In this document: in pieces, positions 1 to 6,303 of the stretch
How positions within the stretch are numbered: position 1 is the first letter of the stretch
Layout of the letters: each line of letters starts with the position of its first letter
NCBI GenBank assembly: GCA_007136165.1
Contig: SLHK01000083.1
Location: 1 to 6,821 of the forward strand
Direction of reading: 5' to 3'
DNA length: 6,821 nt
Source: Syntrophomonadaceae bacterium
GTDB lineage: Bacteria; Bacillota; Dethiobacteria; PWVN01
Notes under the pieces: model-generated
Told to the model about the DNA's origin: nothing
The model's input: only the letters and a program-made list of their open reading frames with translations
Databases searched by the model: none
Program-made: the position numbers and the translations under genes

Positions 1-1295
1 ATATGCCCACACCCCTTAGACCGCCTTTAAACCCCGGCACCGGGAAACCCATCGGCCCCCAGGACCTGGAGAGGGTTTTTCCCATGAACCTGATCGAACA
101 GGAAGTCAGCCGGGAAAGGTTCATCGATATCCCCGAGGGGGTTCTGGAAAAACTTTTGATTTACCGGCCCTCGCCTCTGGTCAGGGCTTCTGCCCTGGAG
201 AAAGCCCTGGGGACCCCGGCCCGAATCTACTACAAGGACGAGTCCGTAAGCCCTGCCGGCAGCCACAAACCCAATACGGCCATACCCCAGGCTTATTACA
301 ACAAGGTTTACGGCATTAAAAAGCTGACCACCGAGACGGGAGCGGGCCAGTGGGGGAGCGCCCTGAGCCTGGCCGGGGCCCTGTACGGCCTGGAAGTCAA
401 GGTCTACATGGTCCGGGTCAGCTACGAGCAAAAGCCCTACCGCCGCCTCATGATGCAGGCCTGGGGCGGGAAGTGTGTGGCCAGCCCCAGCCGGGAGACC
501 AAGGTGGGCCGCAGCATCCTGGAAAAAGACCCGGACTGCCCCGGCAGCCTGGGGGTTGCCATCAGCGAGGCCATCGAAGAGGCCGTCACCACCCCCGATA
601 CCCGCTATTCTTTGGGGAGCGTTTTGAACCACGTGATGCTGCACCAGACCATTATCGGCCTGGAAGCGCAAAAACAGCTGGAAATTGCCGGCGAGAAGGC
701 CGACGTGATTATCGGCTGCGTGGGGGGAGGGAGCAATTTTGCCGGCCTGGCCTTTCCCTTTGTGCGGGACAAGATTTTCGGGAAGGACCTGCGGATTGTG
801 GCCTCGGAACCAACGGCCTGCCCCACCCTTACCCGGGCTCCCTTTGCCTATGATTTCGGGGACACGGGCCAGATGACGCCCCTTTTGCCCATGCACAGTC
901 TGGGCCATTCCTTCATTCCCCCTTCCATCCATGCCGGCGGCCTGCGCTACCACGGGGTGGCCCCCCTCATAAGCCAGCTGACCCTGGACGGCCTGGTGGA
1001 ACCCGAGTCCTACAACCAGCTGGAGACTTATGAGGCAGGGGTTCTCTGGGCCCGGACGGAAGGGACCATTCCCGCCCCGGAAACCTGCCACGCCATTGCC
1101 GCCACTGTAGAGGAGGCCAAGCGGGCCCGGGAGGAAGGGAAGGAGAAGGTAATACTTTTCAATTTCAGCGGCCACGGCCTCCTGGATCTGACGGGTTACG
1201 ACACCTATTTAAACAACGGCCTTACGGATTACAGCCTGCCGGAAGAGCAAATCCAGAAAACCCTGACGGAACTGGCGGGTCACCCTAAGCCGTAG
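1..1295 (+). CDS. trpB2: Tryptophan synthase beta chain, TrpB2 type (5'-truncated by window)
   Basis: This is a PLP enzyme that joins indole and L-serine to give tryptophan; the TrpB2 class often works without a tightly bound TrpA. Residues are numbered from the ATG at position 3. The PLP-lysine motif SPAGSHKPNTA gives K89. The catalytic-glutamate motif ETGAGQWG gives E111. The phosphate-binding loop is CVGGGSNFAG (239-248), followed by SEP (268-270) and the C-terminal SGHGLLDL (389-396). The N-terminal PPLNPGTGKP, the YMVRVSYEQKPYRR segment and the long insertions separate it from classical TrpB1. Family members carry about 25 more residues before the PTPLxPPLNPGTG segment. The ATG at 3 is therefore probably an internal Met, the frame is open to base 1, and the true start lies upstream. 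No other trp gene is visible and a terminator follows, so it is the last gene of its unit or a single gene. The class assignment is firm; the biological role (synthesis or indole salvage) is inference. Confidence 0.93.
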   Translation, partial: MPTPLRPPLNPGTGKPIGPQDLERVFPMNLIEQEVSRERFIDIPEGVLEKLLIYRPSPLVRASALEKALGTPARIYYKDESVSPAGSHKPNTAIPQAYYNKVYGIKKLTTETGAGQWGSALSLAGALYGLEVKVYMVRVSYEQKPYRRLMMQAWGGKCVASPSRETKVGRSILEKDPDCPGSLGVAISEAIEEAVTTPDTRYSLGSVLNHVMLHQTIIGLEAQKQLEIAGEKADVIIGCVGGGSNFAGLAFPFVRDKIFGKDLRIVASEPTACPTLTRAPFAYDFGDTGQMTPLLPMHSLGHSFIPPSIHAGGLRYHGVAPLISQLTLDGLVEPESYNQLETYEAGVLWARTEGTIPAPETCHAIAATVEEAKRAREEGKEKVILFNFSGHGLLDLTGYDTYLNNGLTDYSLPEEQIQKTLTELAGHPKP

Positions 1296-1335
1296 CAGCC
1301 GGACCGCTGCCGGCAGGTATTAAGCTAAAGCCTTT

Positions 1336-1369
1336 GACAAAACCCGGAGATAGATATCCGGGTTTTGTC
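1336..1369 (+). terminator. Rho-independent terminator after trpB2
   Basis: A perfect 13-bp inverted repeat (GACAAAACCCGGA at 1336-1348, TCCGGGTTTTGTC at 1357-1369) encloses an 8-base loop. The CCCGGA/TCCGGG core is followed directly by TTTT on the + strand, which fits an intrinsic terminator 40 bases after the trpB2 stop. The AAAA on the left arm would give a similar U-run in the other direction, although no minus-strand gene ends here. It insulates trpB2 from the TRAP operon. Confidence 0.85.
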
Positions 1370-1379
1370 GATATACATC

Positions 1380-1489
1380 AGGTTGTATCACTATATATAA
1401 AAATGGAAAAATAGGCAAATATTTAGACACTCAGGCAGGAAATTCAAGGTATTCAAAGAATTATATAATATAAAATAGTTCAAATAAAA
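1380..1489 (+). promoter_or_regulatory. AT-rich promoter region of the TRAP transporter operon
   Basis: This stretch lies between the trpB2 terminator and the ribosome binding site of the TAXI gene. It is far richer in A+T than the flanking genes, so it is where the operon promoter should be. A perfect -10 match, TATAAT, occurs at 1464-1469, with TATAAA overlapping at 1469-1474. No good -35 box lies 16-18 bases upstream: the best near match to TTGACA is TAGACA at 1424-1429, which is too far away for that -10. The exact start site is therefore unresolved. TTCAA occurs four times from here into the ribosome binding site region (1443, 1452, 1479, 1497). Confidence 0.45.
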
Positions 1490-1497
1490 AAGGAGGT
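1490..1497 (+). promoter_or_regulatory. Strong Shine-Dalgarno of the TAXI gene
   Basis: AAGGAGGT matches the anti-Shine-Dalgarno of 16S rRNA along its whole length and stands 8 bases before the ATG at 1506. It fixes the start of the substrate-binding protein and suggests high translation, as expected for the abundant binding protein of a transporter. Confidence 0.85.
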
Positions 1498-1505
1498 TCA
1501 ACTAA

Positions 1506-2528
1506 ATGAGGACAAAGTTTATTCTTCTGCTGGTGCTGTTTCTGCTGGTTTTTGCAGCCTTCGGGGCTGTAGGGTGCGCCCCCACGGCGGATCCCCCTCC
1601 CCCCGATGAGAACGGCGAGGAAGATGATGAGGATGAACCACCACCTCCCCCGGACACGGGCCCGATTTTCATTACCCTGGCTTCGGGAAGCCCGGGGGGA
1701 GCTTACTATCCTCTGGGAGCCGGCATGGCCCAGGAGATCTCCAGTAGGGTGGAAGGCGTTATAGCCCAGTCGGAATCCACCGGGGCCTCGGTGGAAAATG
1801 CCCGCCTGGTGGCCTCGGGCCAGTCAGATATGGCCATGGCCATGGCCAACATCGCTTATAACGCCATCCTGGGAGAGGTCCAGTTTGAAGCCGACGGAGC
1901 CCTGGATCAACTGGTGGCCCTTTTCAGCATGTACCCCGCTCCCCAGCATTTGATCGTCCCGGCCAATTCCGACATTCAATCCGTGGCAGACCTGGCGGGC
2001 AAGAGGGTCAGCATTGATGCGGCGGGCAGCGGCTGCGCCGTCACCTCCGAGATTATACTGACTACGGCAGGGATCTGGGATGATGTGGATGCTCGTAATT
2101 ATTCTCAGCCGGAAGCGGCCGATGCCTTGAAGGACGGTAACGTGGACGCCGTCTTCTACAACTTTGCCGTTGGTACCGCCATCATCAATGAGATCCAGTT
2201 CACCACACCCATACGCTTTATCCCCATAGAAGACGAACTGCTGGATGCCATTATCGCGGACCACGAATACTTCACCAAGGGTGTTATCCCGGCCGGCGCA
2301 TATACCGGTCTGGAGGAGGATGTCTCTGCCCTGACCATCGGCAACCTGATGCTGGTCCACAGGGATATGGATGAGGATTTGGCCTATGAAATCGTCAAGG
2401 CCATTTTCGACGAAGACGCCCTGTTTGCCCTGTCAAGGATTCACCCCATCGGCGGGGAGATCAGCAAGGAGACGGGAGGCAATACCGGTATCCCCATTCA
2501 CCCCGGTGCGGCCAGGTTTTTTCAGTAA
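1506..2528 (+). CDS. TRAP transporter solute-binding lipoprotein, TAXI family
   Basis: This is the extracytoplasmic substrate-binding subunit of a TAXI-type TRAP transporter. Residues 1-23 form a lipoprotein signal peptide (basic MRTK, hydrophobic core) ending in the lipobox AVGC, so Cys24 should be lipidated and anchored to the outer face of the membrane. Residues about 27-52 are a low-complexity acidic and proline linker. The binding domain follows: ASGSPGGAYYPLGAGMA (59-75), then ENARLVASGQSDMAMA (98-113), DLAGKRVSIDAAGSGC (162-177) and the family-typical C-terminal GIPIHPGAARFF (328-339). At 340 residues the length is normal once the linker is allowed for. It is the first gene of the operon with DUF1850 and the fused permease. 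Known TAXI ligands include glutamate and 2-oxoglutarate, but the substrate cannot be read from this sequence. Family members usually continue several residues past the HPGA motif, whereas here the stop comes one codon after a T6 run, which bears on the DUF1850 question. Confidence 0.93.
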   Translation: MRTKFILLLVLFLLVFAAFGAVGCAPTADPPPPDENGEEDDEDEPPPPPDTGPIFITLASGSPGGAYYPLGAGMAQEISSRVEGVIAQSESTGASVENARLVASGQSDMAMAMANIAYNAILGEVQFEADGALDQLVALFSMYPAPQHLIVPANSDIQSVADLAGKRVSIDAAGSGCAVTSEIILTTAGIWDDVDARNYSQPEAADALKDGNVDAVFYNFAVGTAIINEIQFTTPIRFIPIEDELLDAIIADHEYFTKGVIPAGAYTGLEEDVSALTIGNLMLVHRDMDEDLAYEIVKAIFDEDALFALSRIHPIGGEISKETGGNTGIPIHPGAARFFQ

Positions 2529-2949
2529 CCTTAATGCATCCGGAAAGGATTACTGCTTTGAAATCGCCCTGAGGGACGGGGGCCGGGTCCTGAGTCGGGT
2601 CCCCGTCTCCCCCGGGGAGGAAATCCTTTTCACCTATATTCATTCCGCCGACAAAACCCCGGTGGAACAGCTCTTCGTGGCAGGTGATGACGGCCTTTTG
2701 CACCTGCTGGAAGAGAGGTATCACTGGTACGGCTCCGGGTTGGAATTCGGATCGGGATTGGATTTCAGCTATGACGACGGGGTGGTGACGGTTTCAGGCT
2801 ATGATCGTTCCTTTGCAACATTGCCCCTCAGGGCTGCGTGGACAGTCCCCCAGGAGTTTTTCATCAGGGACACGAGGATCCTCCTTTCCGACCTGGTTCC
2901 CGGGGGGACTCCCCTGGTAATCCGTATTACCGAATGCAATCCGCCCTAG
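2506..2949 (+). CDS. DUF1850 protein associated with TAXI-TRAP transporters, start uncertain
   Basis: The frame encodes a DUF1850 domain: FEIALRDGGRVLSRVPVSPG, then the hallmark YIHSADKTPVEQ (44-55 counted from GTG 2506), then YHWYGSGLE and the end segment DTRILLSDLVPGGTPLVIRI. DUF1850 genes commonly sit between a TAXI binding protein and a fused TRAP permease, as here; the function is unknown. Relatives usually begin with a hydrophobic signal or membrane segment, and this one has none. The nearest start codon before the domain is GTG 2506, inside the end of the TAXI gene (23-base overlap) and without a Shine-Dalgarno. ATG codons at 2371 and 2386 would add a non-family arginine- and proline-rich stretch that is only the shifted frame of the TAXI gene. 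After the TAXI stop no ATG, GTG or TTG occurs in this frame before the domain. The domain call is good; the start is doubtful, and it may be translated as a frameshifted extension of the TAXI protein. Confidence 0.75.
   Translation: MRPGFFSNLNASGKDYCFEIALRDGGRVLSRVPVSPGEEILFTYIHSADKTPVEQLFVAGDDGLLHLLEERYHWYGSGLEFGSGLDFSYDDGVVTVSGYDRSFATLPLRAAWTVPQEFFIRDTRILLSDLVPGGTPLVIRITECNPP
2517..2528 (+). other. T6 run and TAXI stop codon joining two reading frames
   Basis: TTTTTT (2517-2522) is read as Phe-Phe in the TAXI frame, followed by CAG and the TAA stop. Skipping one base here moves the ribosome into the DUF1850 frame (Phe-Phe-Ser-Asn-Leu-Asn), which is open to 2949. It could be a slippage site, a recent indel or a sequencing artefact. 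The sequence alone does not decide. Confidence 0.35.
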
Positions 2950-3001
2950 ATACCCTGCTCCTGGGGGCCCTTAGCCTTTGGGGGCAGGGTATATTCTTTT
3001 T
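2950..3001 (+). terminator. Hairpin with T-rich tail between DUF1850 and permease genes (possible attenuator)
   Basis: A 12-bp stem with one G-T pair is formed by 2950-2961 (ATACCCTGCTCC) and 2981-2992 (GGGGCAGGGTAT), with a 19-base loop. It is followed by ATTCTTTTT (2993-3001), a T-rich tract that makes it terminator-like. It begins directly after the DUF1850 stop and ends about 55 bases before the permease ATG. Because the permease clearly belongs to the same operon, partial termination or mRNA stabilisation, keeping the binding protein in excess over the permease, is the likely effect. The loop is long and the tail interrupted, so strength is uncertain. Confidence 0.6.
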
Positions 3002-3042
3002 CATCCGGGAAAAGGAACCCTTCACAAGATGCTGTAGATTGG

Positions 3043-3048
3043 AAGGAG
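3043..3048 (+). promoter_or_regulatory. Shine-Dalgarno deciding the permease start
   Basis: AAGGAG lies 8 bases before ATG 3057. This selects that codon over the upstream in-frame ATG 2838, which lies inside the DUF1850 gene and would add 73 residues unlike the family N-terminus. Confidence 0.8.
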
Positions 3049-3056
3049 TTGAGTTT

Positions 3057-5039
3057 ATGCCATTCAAACGCTATATGGAACGGCTATCGCAGGCCAAAAT
3101 CAAGGAGGCCCTGGAGGGAAAACACCGGAAATTCGATGGCTACCTGGGAATGGCGGTAACGGGCTTTGCCGCCTTCGTGGGTTTTTACCACCTGTACACC
3201 GCTTATTTCGGCCCCCCCGTCGCCATCCTGTTCCGCAACATTCACTGGATGATGGCGGCCTCCCTTTTGTTTTTGCTGTTTCCCGCCCGGATCAGATCCC
3301 CCCGGCACCGGCCTGAGCTCTGGGACCTGGTATGCGTGGCCATCACCCTGGTTATAGCGATTAACGTGTGGATGAACTGGGAGGCCATCGCCAACCGGGC
3401 CGGTGCCCCCATCCAGTCCGATATTATCCTGGGCTTACTGCTGGTGCTCATGGTGGTGGAGGCGGCGCGGCGGACGGTGGGTTGGCCCATCATCATAGTT
3501 AGCGTCCTGTTTCTCTTCTACGCCTATTACGGGCAGCTGATGCCGGGTATCCTTCTGCACCGGGGGTATTCCATCGAGCGCATATTCCCCTACCTGTACC
3601 TGACGGATGCGGGCGTCTTCGGTATTCCCCTGGGGGTCTCGTCGCGTTTTATCATGCTCTTTATCGTTTTCGGCGCTTTTTTGGAGCGTTCCGGGGCGGG
3701 CATCTTTTTTAGGGATCTTTCCCTGGCCCTGACGGGCAAATACGTGGGGGGACCCGCCAAATCCGCCGTCCTTTTCAGCGCCTTTATCGGCTCCATCAGC
3801 GGCAGTTCCACCGCCAACGTGGCCACCACCGGGACCTTTACCATTCCCCTGATGAAAAAGCTGGGCTACCAGCCCGTCTTCGCCGCCGGCGTGGAGGCTA
3901 ATGCTTCCTGCGGGGGGCAAATCCTTCCCCCCGTCATGGGGGCGGCGGCCTTTGTGATGGCGGAATTTCTTGGGGTGGAATATCGGGTGGTTATGATAGC
4001 CGCCGCTTTTCCCGCTCTCATGTATTTCGGAACGTCCTATTTCATGATCCACTACGAGGCCCTGAAGAAGGGGCTGCTGGGTATGCCCCGGGAGGATCTC
4101 CCCTCCCTGAAAAAGACGTTAAAGGAAGGCTTTTACTTCTTTACGCCGCTGATCATGTTAATCGTCCTCCTTATGATAGGCCGCTCTCCGGGGCGTTCCG
4201 TTTTTTATGCCGTTATCGCCACCGTGGTTTTAAGCTGGTTTAAAAAGGAAAACCGCATGTACATAAAGGATATAATTCAGGCCAGCGCCAGGGGGGTTAT
4301 CAATTCCCTGGAGGTGGTGGCGGCCTGTGCCGCCGCCGGGATCATCATCGGTATGGTGACCATGACGGGATTGGGCTTAAAATTTTCCACTATTATTTCA
4401 GAAGTCTCCGGGGGACAGCTGATGATTGCCCTCCCCCTCACCATGGTCGCTTCCCTGCTTCTGGGCATGGGGATTCCCACCACCGCCAAGTACATCATTC
4501 TGGCCACCCTGGTGGCCCCGGCCCTGGTCGCCATGGGTGCCCCCTTAATAAGCGCCCACCTTTTTATCCTTTACTTCGGGGCCGACGCCGACGTCACGCC
4601 CCCGGTGGGCCTGGCCTCCTATGCCGCCGCCGGCATCGCCGGGGCGGACCCCCTGCGCACGGGTTGGGAGGCCTTCAAGATCGGCCTGACGGCCTATGTC
4701 ATGCCTTTCCTGATAATCTACTACCCGGCCATTATCCTGCGGGCCCCCTGGCATGAGCTAATCTATGTCCTGCCCACCTGCCTTCTGGGAAGCGCCACCC
4801 TGGCTGCGGCAGTCCGGGGATTTTACCTGCGTAAGATGCCCCTCTGGCACCGGGCGTTGGTGCTGGTGGGCTCCATTATGCTTATGGATGCCCTCATCTG
4901 GACGGACCTGGTGGGCCTGGCCCTGGTGGTCCTCATATACATTATCGAGTATAGGGCCACCAAAGGCGAGCGGAGGATAGGAGAGGAAGCGGATACGAAG
5001 AATATTCAGGAAGGTCTGGCTGTTAAGCACAGCACTTAA
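3057..5039 (+). CDS. TRAP transporter permease, fused 4TM/12TM (DctQM) type
   Basis: This 660-residue integral membrane protein is the ion-coupled permease of the TAXI-TRAP system, with the small (DctQ-like) and large (DctM-like) subunits fused in one chain, as is usual for TAXI partners. After a basic cytoplasmic N-terminus, hydrophobic segments at about 31-50, 62-76, 90-106 and 122-160 form the small-subunit part. The large-subunit part starts near 190 and contains GSISGSSTANVATTGT (245-260), ASCGGQILPPVMGAAAF (283-299), GMGIPTTAKY (470-479) and ADADVTPPVGLASYAAAG (509-526), the conserved loops that form the substrate and Na+ sites in characterised TRAP permeases. Further hydrophobic segments at about 568-590 and 598-632 lead to a charged cytoplasmic tail. 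Length is normal. The start is chosen on the AAGGAG at 3043-3048. It is the last gene of the operon; a bidirectional terminator follows. Family is firm, substrate unknown. Confidence 0.95.
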   Translation: MPFKRYMERLSQAKIKEALEGKHRKFDGYLGMAVTGFAAFVGFYHLYTAYFGPPVAILFRNIHWMMAASLLFLLFPARIRSPRHRPELWDLVCVAITLVIAINVWMNWEAIANRAGAPIQSDIILGLLLVLMVVEAARRTVGWPIIIVSVLFLFYAYYGQLMPGILLHRGYSIERIFPYLYLTDAGVFGIPLGVSSRFIMLFIVFGAFLERSGAGIFFRDLSLALTGKYVGGPAKSAVLFSAFIGSISGSSTANVATTGTFTIPLMKKLGYQPVFAAGVEANASCGGQILPPVMGAAAFVMAEFLGVEYRVVMIAAAFPALMYFGTSYFMIHYEALKKGLLGMPREDLPSLKKTLKEGFYFFTPLIMLIVLLMIGRSPGRSVFYAVIATVVLSWFKKENRMYIKDIIQASARGVINSLEVVAACAAAGIIIGMVTMTGLGLKFSTIISEVSGGQLMIALPLTMVASLLLGMGIPTTAKYIILATLVAPALVAMGAPLISAHLFILYFGADADVTPPVGLASYAAAGIAGADPLRTGWEAFKIGLTAYVMPFLIIYYPAIILRAPWHELIYVLPTCLLGSATLAAAVRGFYLRKMPLWHRALVLVGSIMLMDALIWTDLVGLALVVLIYIIEYRATKGERRIGEEADTKNIQEGLAVKHST

Positions 5040-5160
5040 GGGGAAATAGTTAGCGGGCAGTAAGGCGCAGGGGAAAACCATCTCCTTTGCCCCTTTCGGC
5101 TTGCCGGGGGGCAGGTAATAATTATCCCCTTATATCCCAACCTCTAGCCCTTAAATAAAC
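5040..5160. other. Short intergenic stretch between convergent genes
   Basis: After the permease stop there is a run of G- and C-rich patches and a TAATAATTA patch, with small possible stems such as TGCC/GGCA around 5103-5116. No open frame, RNA gene or ribosome binding site is visible before the palindromic terminator. Confidence 0.4.
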
Positions 5161-5161
5161 A

Positions 5162-5189
5162 AAAAAGAAGCGGCATGCCGCTTCTTTTT
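5162..5189. terminator. Bidirectional Rho-independent terminator between convergent units
   Basis: A perfect palindrome, AAAAAGAAGCGGCA (5162-5175) and TGCCGCTTCTTTTT (5176-5189), gives a GAAGCGGC stem flanked by A5 and T5. Each strand therefore has a GC-rich hairpin followed by a U-run. It lies 122 bases after the permease stop and 10 bases beyond the end of the minus-strand gene, so it can end both the TRAP operon and the acyl-CoA synthetase/DRTGG operon. Confidence 0.9.
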
Positions 5190-5199
5190 GTTCGATTTC

Positions 5200-6303
5200 C
5201 TACGAGCCCGATATCCCCAACTTCTTTAAGATCAGGTCCACATTGCAGTTATCCAGGACCTGCCTGTGGGCCAGTTCGATAACCTTTTTCTCCATGGGCT
5301 TAATGTGGCGGCTCAAGTGATGGACCCGTTCAATGGTGGTGTAGGTGTCGCTGTGGACCAGGATTACGGGAACCTTTCGCTCGTCGGCTTTGGCCAAAAC
5401 CCTAACATCGGGGTAAAGCCCCCCCGTCAGGATGAGGACGGAGGTGCTGGTTTCCAGGGCCGTTAAGGCCAGGTCGCTCCGGTCTCCCCCGGTGATGAAG
5501 GCTTTGTTGAGGCTGCGCCTTAAGTAAGTCAGGGCACTTTCGATGTTCATGGAGCCCACCACCACGTCTTCCACGATTCTGTCCATCCGGTCTTCTGCCG
5601 CCAGTACCTCGCCCCCCAGGGCCGTCTGGTATTCCAGCACGGTGGGGGCTGTAACCTGGGGGTCCTCGGGGATAATTCCCAGTAGTTCCCCCTTTTTCTC
5701 CAGCAAGGGCTGGTAGATGCCCCGGGTTTTATCCAGCAGGATGCGGCGCACGTTGTTGAAGATGTGGCCCGTCACCTCCAGGCCCTTGAACTTCAAGAGC
5801 TTGTTCATGAAGACGGCGGCGTCCAGGCTGTAATCGTTGATAACCTTGGTCACCACCAGCACCGGGGCCGAGAGGTCCGCCGCCAGGCGGAAATCGTCAA
5901 TGTCCAGCCCGGCGGAGGCGAAGGGGGTGCTGCTTCCTTCAATCAATACCACCTCCGCATCCTTTGCCACCTGCCCGTAGGCATCCAGGATCTTTTTCTT
6001 GATGCTGTCCGGTTCCTGCCGGTGGTAGGTGGAAAGGTACAGGGGCCCGGTGCGGAAGGGAGAGATGACTTCAGAGGGAAAATCCATCCCCAGCACCTCT
6101 TTCATAAGGACGATATCGTCATCTACCCGCTTATTGGGGTCACCGCCGCTGCTTTTGGGTTTAAAATAGGCCGTTTTGATTCCTCTTTCCTGGAAAATCC
6201 TGGCCAACCCCAGGGCCACCACGGATTTACCGCTTCCCGCCGTTCCCATCAGGTACAGGTTCTTGGTCATGCCATCCACCTCTTTCACAGAATTAATGCT
6301 CAT
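5200..6303 (-). CDS. BioD-like P-loop and DRTGG-domain protein (phosphotransacetylase N-terminal-like)
   Basis: The protein has a dethiobiotin-synthetase-like P-loop fold followed by a DRTGG domain, the same order as in the N-terminal, non-catalytic part of long phosphotransacetylases. Counting from ATG 6303: Walker A GTAGSGKS (20-27), YFKP (47-50), Walker-B-like VVLIEGSS (118-125), then the DRTGG region from about 215, with ITGGDRSDLAL (270-280). No phosphotransacetylase catalytic domain follows; it ends at residue 367. Two starts are possible. ATG 6303 overlaps the upstream stop in ATGA (GGAG 8 bases before). ATG 6270 (residue 12) has GAGG 8 bases before it and places the P-loop at the family-typical residue 9; I consider 6270 at least as likely. 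The gene is translationally coupled to the acyl-CoA synthetase beta subunit upstream, suggesting a nucleotide-dependent regulatory or accessory role in acetate/acyl-CoA conversion, which is inference. Biotin synthesis is unlikely, as no bio genes are near. Confidence 0.85.
   Translation of the reverse strand: MSINSVKEVDGMTKNLYLMGTAGSGKSVVALGLARIFQERGIKTAYFKPKSSGGDPNKRVDDDIVLMKEVLGMDFPSEVISPFRTGPLYLSTYHRQEPDSIKKKILDAYGQVAKDAEVVLIEGSSTPFASAGLDIDDFRLAADLSAPVLVVTKVINDYSLDAAVFMNKLLKFKGLEVTGHIFNNVRRILLDKTRGIYQPLLEKKGELLGIIPEDPQVTAPTVLEYQTALGGEVLAAEDRMDRIVEDVVVGSMNIESALTYLRRSLNKAFITGGDRSDLALTALETSTSVLILTGGLYPDVRVLAKADERKVPVILVHSDTYTTIERVHHLSRHIKPMEKKVIELAHRQVLDNCNVDLILKKLGISGS
6276..6282 (-). promoter_or_regulatory. 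Internal Shine-Dalgarno for the alternative start at 6270
   Basis: On the minus strand GAGGTGG stands just before ATG 6270, with GAGG 8 bases from it. A similar GGAG (6312-6315) serves ATG 6303 at the same distance, so the two starts are not separated by ribosome binding site strength. Family N-termini favour 6270; the ATGA overlap favours 6303. Confidence 0.45.

Noticed and set aside
27..1175. Long minus-strand open frame (382 codons) opposite trpB2
   Set aside because: It is the antisense shadow of a well-conserved GC-rich gene. Its translation is low-complexity (G, Q, A, P rich), resembles no family, and has no ribosome binding site.
1294..1316. Small GC-rich stems (GCAGC/GCTGC and GCCGG/CCGGC) after the trpB2 stop
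   Set aside because: They are short, mutually exclusive and lack a T-run; the strong terminator at 1336-1369 explains transcript ending.
2371..2505. Extension of the DUF1850 frame to ATG 2371 or 2386
   Set aside because: The extra residues are the shifted frame of the conserved TAXI C-terminus, rich in R, P and S, with no leader and no convincing ribosome binding site.
2838..3056. Upstream in-frame extension of the permease to ATG 2838
   Set aside because: It lies within the DUF1850 coding sequence and across the hairpin, has no ribosome binding site, and the added residues do not look like a TRAP N-terminus. ATG 3057 has AAGGAG at the right distance.
3435..4052. Minus-strand open frame of 205 codons opposite the permease
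   Set aside because: It is an antisense shadow of the conserved permease; its translation is G, H, K and D rich and unlike any known domain.
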